A stretch of 7,249 nucleotides of DNA from Frankiales bacterium (GTDB taxonomy: Bacteria; Actinomycetota; Actinomycetes; Mycobacteriales; SCTD01): contig SCTD01000211.1 of NCBI GenBank assembly GCA_004299215.1, positions 1-7,249 on the forward strand, in the 5' to 3' direction. Numbering within the stretch: position 1 is the stretch's first letter; every line of letters starts with the position of its first letter. This document shows, piece by piece, positions 5,003 to 7,249 of this stretch. Under the pieces are notes generated by a model. That model saw nothing but the letters and a program-made list of their open reading frames with translations, was not told the DNA's origin and ran no database searches. The position numbers and the translations under genes are program-made.

Positions 5003-5675
5003 GACCGCCACGGCCCGCCGCCGCGCTCCACGAGGGCGCGGCGCCGAGCTGCGCGAGGAGGTCCTGCGCGCCGCGATGGACCTGCTCACCGAGACCGGCA
5101 GCGTCGACGCCGTCTCGGTCCGCGCCGTCGCCCAGCGGGTCGGCGTCAGCGCCCCCGCGATCTACCTGCACTTCGCCGACAAGCAGGCGCTCATCGACGC
5201 CGTCTGCGGCGAGGTGTTCGACGTGCTGCACCAGCGCCTGCGAGCGGCGGCGGACAAGGCCCCGGACCCGTTCTCGGCGCTGCGCGCGCAGGGCGTGGCG
5301 TACGTCCAGTTCGCGCGGGAGAACCCGGAGCACTACCGCGTCGTCATGATGCTGGCGCACGAGCCGGCGCCGGAGTCGGTCGACCGGATCGTCGCCGGCG
5401 GGGCGTTCGGATTCCTGGTCGAGACGGTCCAGCAGTGCATCGACGCCGGGGTGCTCGAGGGCGAGCCGGTCGAGCTCGCACTCGGGCTGTGGGCCGCGGC
5501 GCACGGGATCGCCGCGCTGCTGGTCGCGAAGCCGTACTTCCCCTGGCCGGACGTCGACGGCGTCGTCGACCGGACGATCTGCATGGCCGGCATCGGGCTC
5601 GCGGCGGCGACGCGCCTCGACCTGGACCTGCCGCTGCCGGAGCTGACCGCCCGGCTGGACTCGCTGCGCCCCTAG
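4995..5675 (+). CDS. TetR/AcrR-family regulator with WHG-type C-terminal domain
   Basis: This 226-residue cytoplasmic DNA-binding protein has a basic N-terminal arm (ARRRAPRGRG). The TetR helix-turn-helix follows at about residues 20-70, with the recognition region VRAVAQRVGVSAPAIYLHFA and the typical FADKQALIDAV that follows it. The C-terminal ligand and dimer domain contains GLWAAAHGIAALLV (about 164-177), which I assign to the WHG group (PF13305). The start is a GTG overlapping the end of the MMPL gene by eight bases. No good ribosome site is visible, so translation is probably coupled. As a regulator encoded with an exporter, it is expected to repress the operon and release DNA when it binds a transporter substrate; this is inference from the family. 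The gene ends at a TAG and converges on the DoxX gene 39 bases away. Confidence 0.93.
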   Translation: MSETATARRRAPRGRGAELREEVLRAAMDLLTETGSVDAVSVRAVAQRVGVSAPAIYLHFADKQALIDAVCGEVFDVLHQRLRAAADKAPDPFSALRAQGVAYVQFARENPEHYRVVMMLAHEPAPESVDRIVAGGAFGFLVETVQQCIDAGVLEGEPVELALGLWAAAHGIAALLVAKPYFPWPDVDGVVDRTICMAGIGLAAATRLDLDLPLPELTARLDSLRP

Positions 5676-5714
5676 GGCGGACCCCCGGCCGGCCGCGCCA
5701 GATCGCCGCGATTC

Positions 5715-6179
5715 TCATGAGTGCAGCCGCTTCTCGGCCTTCTTGGCGGCCTTCGCGGCCTTCTTCTGCGCGCGGCGGGAGACGCGGGCCGCAGCGTGCG
5801 GGATGGACTCGCGGCCGCCGGTGTCGGCGGCGGCGAGCAGCAGCCCGCCGAGCATGCTGAGGTTCTTGAGGAACTGCTGGCGCTGCTGGGCCTTCGCCGC
5901 CGGGTCGCCCTCGGACCAGAAGGCGTGCCCGACGTAGGTCGTCGGGACCATCGTGCCGGCGAGGGCGAGCGCGGACAGCCGCGGCAGCCTCCCGGTGCCC
6001 AGCGCGAGCCCGCCGAGCAGCATCGTCGCGGCGTTCGCCCGGACGAGCTTCTCCGGCTCGCTCAGCCCGGCGGCGCGGACCGCCTCCACCCGACCTGCCG
6101 GGTCCTTCAGCGCGGAGGCGCCGTCGACGACGTACATGCCGGCGATCAGCGGACGGGCCAGGCTTCGGATCGGGCTCAC
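5715..6179 (-). CDS. DoxX-family membrane protein
   Basis: This 154-residue protein has the DoxX start ARPLIAGMYVVDGASAL (8-24). Membrane segments are at about 8-24, 49-61, 66-82 and 102-118, giving four in total. Characteristic motifs are RANAATMLLGGLAL (48-60), VGHAFW (83-88) and FLKNLSMLGGLLLAA (103-117). The C terminus from about 135 is Lys/Arg/Ala-rich and probably cytoplasmic. DoxX-family proteins are small membrane proteins; some take part in thiosulfate or thiol redox complexes, but most have no proven role. The GTG at 6179 has a strong GAGGAGG six bases upstream, which fixes the start. It follows ppk2 by 35 bases on the same strand and is likely in its operon. Confidence 0.88.
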   Translation of the reverse strand: MSPIRSLARPLIAGMYVVDGASALKDPAGRVEAVRAAGLSEPEKLVRANAATMLLGGLALGTGRLPRLSALALAGTMVPTTYVGHAFWSEGDPAAKAQQRQQFLKNLSMLGGLLLAAADTGGRESIPHAAARVSRRAQKKAAKAAKKAEKRLHS

Positions 6180-6214
6180 GGGGTTCCTCCTCGGGACGGT
6201 CTGTCGGCGGTGCC

Positions 6215-7051
6215 CTACCCCTGCAGCGCGGCGCGCATCCCCTCGAGGTCGAGGTCGGGCGTCGGCCAGCTCAGGTCCAGGTCACGCAGCGCCTCGAGCA
6301 GCAGGTGCGAGAGCGCCCAGTCGCGGTACCACTTGCGGTCCGCCGGCAGCACGTGCCAGGGCGCGGCGGCGGTCGAGCAGCGGGAGAGCGCCGCTTCGTA
6401 CGCCGTGGCGTAGTCGGCCCAGTGCGCCCGCTCGTCGATGTCGGCGGGGTTGACCTTCCAGTGCTTGGTCGGGTCGTCGAGGCGCGCCAGCAGCCGCTCG
6501 CGCTGCTCGTCCGGAGAGATGTGCAGCATCACCTTCAGCAGCGTGAAGCCCTGCTCGACCAGACCCGCCTCCCACGCGTTGATCCGGTCGTAGCGGGCCT
6601 CCCACTCGGCCCGCGGCACCAGGTCGTGGACGCGCACGATGAGCACGTCCTCGTAGTGGCTGCGGTCGAAGACGCCGATGGTCCCGGCCGGGGGCAGCGC
6701 TTTCTCGATGCGCCAGAGGAAGTCGTGCGCCAGCTCCTCCTCCGTCGGCGTGCCGAAGCCGGTGATGCGCACGCCGGCCGGGTTCACCTGGCCGGCGACC
6801 CGTTTGACGGCGCCGCCCTTGCCGCTGGTGTCCATGCCCTGCAGCACGAGCAGGACCCGCCGCGGGTCGCCGTGGCGCGCCCCGGCGTAGAGCTGCTCCT
6901 GCAGCTCGGCCAGCTCGGCGCCGATCTCGGCGGTCTCGGCCTTCGCGTCGGCCTTGTCCTTCCTCGTGCCGGGCGTCGACCGCGGGTCGATGTCGGCGAG
7001 TGTCGGGGTCGTGCCCGGCTCGACGCGCAGGAGCTCGACCACGGAGGCCAT
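6215..7051 (-). CDS. ppk2: PPK2-family polyphosphate:nucleotide phosphotransferase
   Basis: This 278-residue cytoplasmic enzyme transfers phosphate between inorganic polyphosphate and nucleotides. It has the Walker A loop GMDTSGKGG (72-80), the Walker B-like segment GVFDRSHYEDV (126-136) with Asp129 and Arg130, and the lid and helical region HWKVNPADIDERAHW (197-211). The N terminus (VEPGTTPTLADIDP) matches the subgroup annotated as PPK2_rel_1. Whether it prefers AMP, ADP or both, and which direction dominates, cannot be decided here. The length is normal. The ATG at 7051 shares one base with the stop of the upstream gene (TGATG), so it is probably translated by re-initiation; the ribosome site is weak. 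A DoxX gene follows. Confidence 0.93.
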   Translation of the reverse strand: MASVVELLRVEPGTTPTLADIDPRSTPGTRKDKADAKAETAEIGAELAELQEQLYAGARHGDPRRVLLVLQGMDTSGKGGAVKRVAGQVNPAGVRITGFGTPTEEELAHDFLWRIEKALPPAGTIGVFDRSHYEDVLIVRVHDLVPRAEWEARYDRINAWEAGLVEQGFTLLKVMLHISPDEQRERLLARLDDPTKHWKVNPADIDERAHWADYATAYEAALSRCSTAAAPWHVLPADRKWYRDWALSHLLLEALRDLDLSWPTPDLDLEGMRAALQG

Positions 7052-7249
7052 CAGCGGCTCGCTGTCGGCTGGGGCGTGGCGGTCGGCGGCGGGCTGGCGG
7101 TCGGGCTCGGCGTAGCGGTCGGGCTCGGCGTGGCGGTCGGCTTCGGGCTCGGTGCCGGGAGCGCCTTGCGCAGGGCGGCCAGCAGCGGCGCGCCGTCGCG
7201 GACGGCGGCAGCGGGGGGCGCGACCACCTTGACGTCGATGCCGAAGTCG
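7051..7249 (-). CDS. C-terminal fragment of an unidentified protein with Pro/Thr-rich tail (5' end outside window)
   Basis: Only the last 65 residues are in the window. They begin DFGIDVKVVAPPAAAV, continue through a short Ala/Leu-rich helix (PLLAALRKALP), and end in a tail of PSPKPTATPSPT-type repeats. The tail ends SR followed by TGA. Such Pro/Thr/Ser tails are usual in exported or wall-spanning actinobacterial proteins, so export is possible, but the signal region is not visible. The stop overlaps the ppk2 start by one base, implying the same operon. I do not recognise the family. Confidence 0.7.
   Translation of the reverse strand, partial: DFGIDVKVVAPPAAAVRDGAPLLAALRKALPAPSPKPTATPSPTATPSPTASPPPTATPQPTASR
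7098..7133. repeat. 18-bp tandem repeat encoding the TPSPTA tail
   Basis: Two 18-base units, CGGTCGGGCTCGGCGTAG and CGGTCGGGCTCGGCGTGG, sit head to tail and differ at one base. Degenerate copies extend the pattern to about 7075-7151. Each unit is in frame and adds six residues (Pro, Ser, Thr, Ala), so unit-number changes would alter tail length without frameshift. Confidence 0.75.

Noticed and set aside
3032..5089. 685-residue minus-strand open frame opposite the MMPL gene
   Set aside because: Asp/Glu/Arg/Gln-rich repetitive composition mirrors codon bias of the MMPL gene; no hydrophobic core or motif is visible, whereas the plus-strand protein has clear MMPL motifs.
5676..5714. Possible bidirectional terminator between the TetR and DoxX genes
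   Set aside because: GGCCGGCC and ATCGCCGCGAT are small palindromes, but the stems are short, loops are too small or GC-only, and no T-rich tract follows on either strand.

Overview
The window is very GC-rich, with dense short-gap gene packing, GTG starts, and -10 elements recognisable only as TAnnnT. The gene families also point to an actinobacterium: DtxR/IdeR-like iron boxes, a stand-alone DUF2470 protein, an MMPL transporter, a WHG-type TetR regulator and a PPK2 kinase. A soil-type lineage such as the Geodermatophilaceae or relatives is plausible, but I cannot fix the family from this sequence. No rRNA, tRNA, CRISPR array, insertion sequence or phage gene is visible. Both end genes are cut by the window edges.

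Region 1 (1-2614, all minus strand) is an iron and heme module. Read in the direction of transcription, it starts with an unnamed 52-residue small ORF (2614-2456). Next come bfd, bfr and a DUF2470 gene (2335-1336), then heme oxygenase and a secreted neocarzinostatin-like/HtaA-associated protein (1237 to beyond the left edge). Two promoters are proposed, one before bfd and one before heme oxygenase. Each has a -35 element close to TTGACA and a -10 element lying inside a DtxR/IdeR-like TTAGG box. The box before bfd is the stronger match. The implied logic is that iron shortage turns on heme capture and opening (secreted protein, heme oxygenase) together with release of stored iron (Bfd acting on Bfr).

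Region 2 (2615-5675) has a relatively AT-rich intergenic stretch carrying short repeats and a perfect 8-bp inverted repeat. It lies between the small ORF and a divergent two-gene operon: an MMPL/RND-family membrane transporter followed by an overlapping TetR/AcrR regulator. The inverted repeat at 2703-2733 is the best candidate operator for that regulator.

Region 3 (5715-7249, minus strand) holds the 3' end of a gene with a Pro/Thr-rich tail encoded by 18-bp tandem repeats. It is followed with a one-base overlap by a PPK2-family polyphosphate:nucleotide phosphotransferase, and then by a DoxX-family membrane protein. These read as one operon converging on the TetR gene.

Nothing here is a clearly new system. 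The most interesting part is the matched regulatory design of the bacterioferritin and heme oxygenase units.
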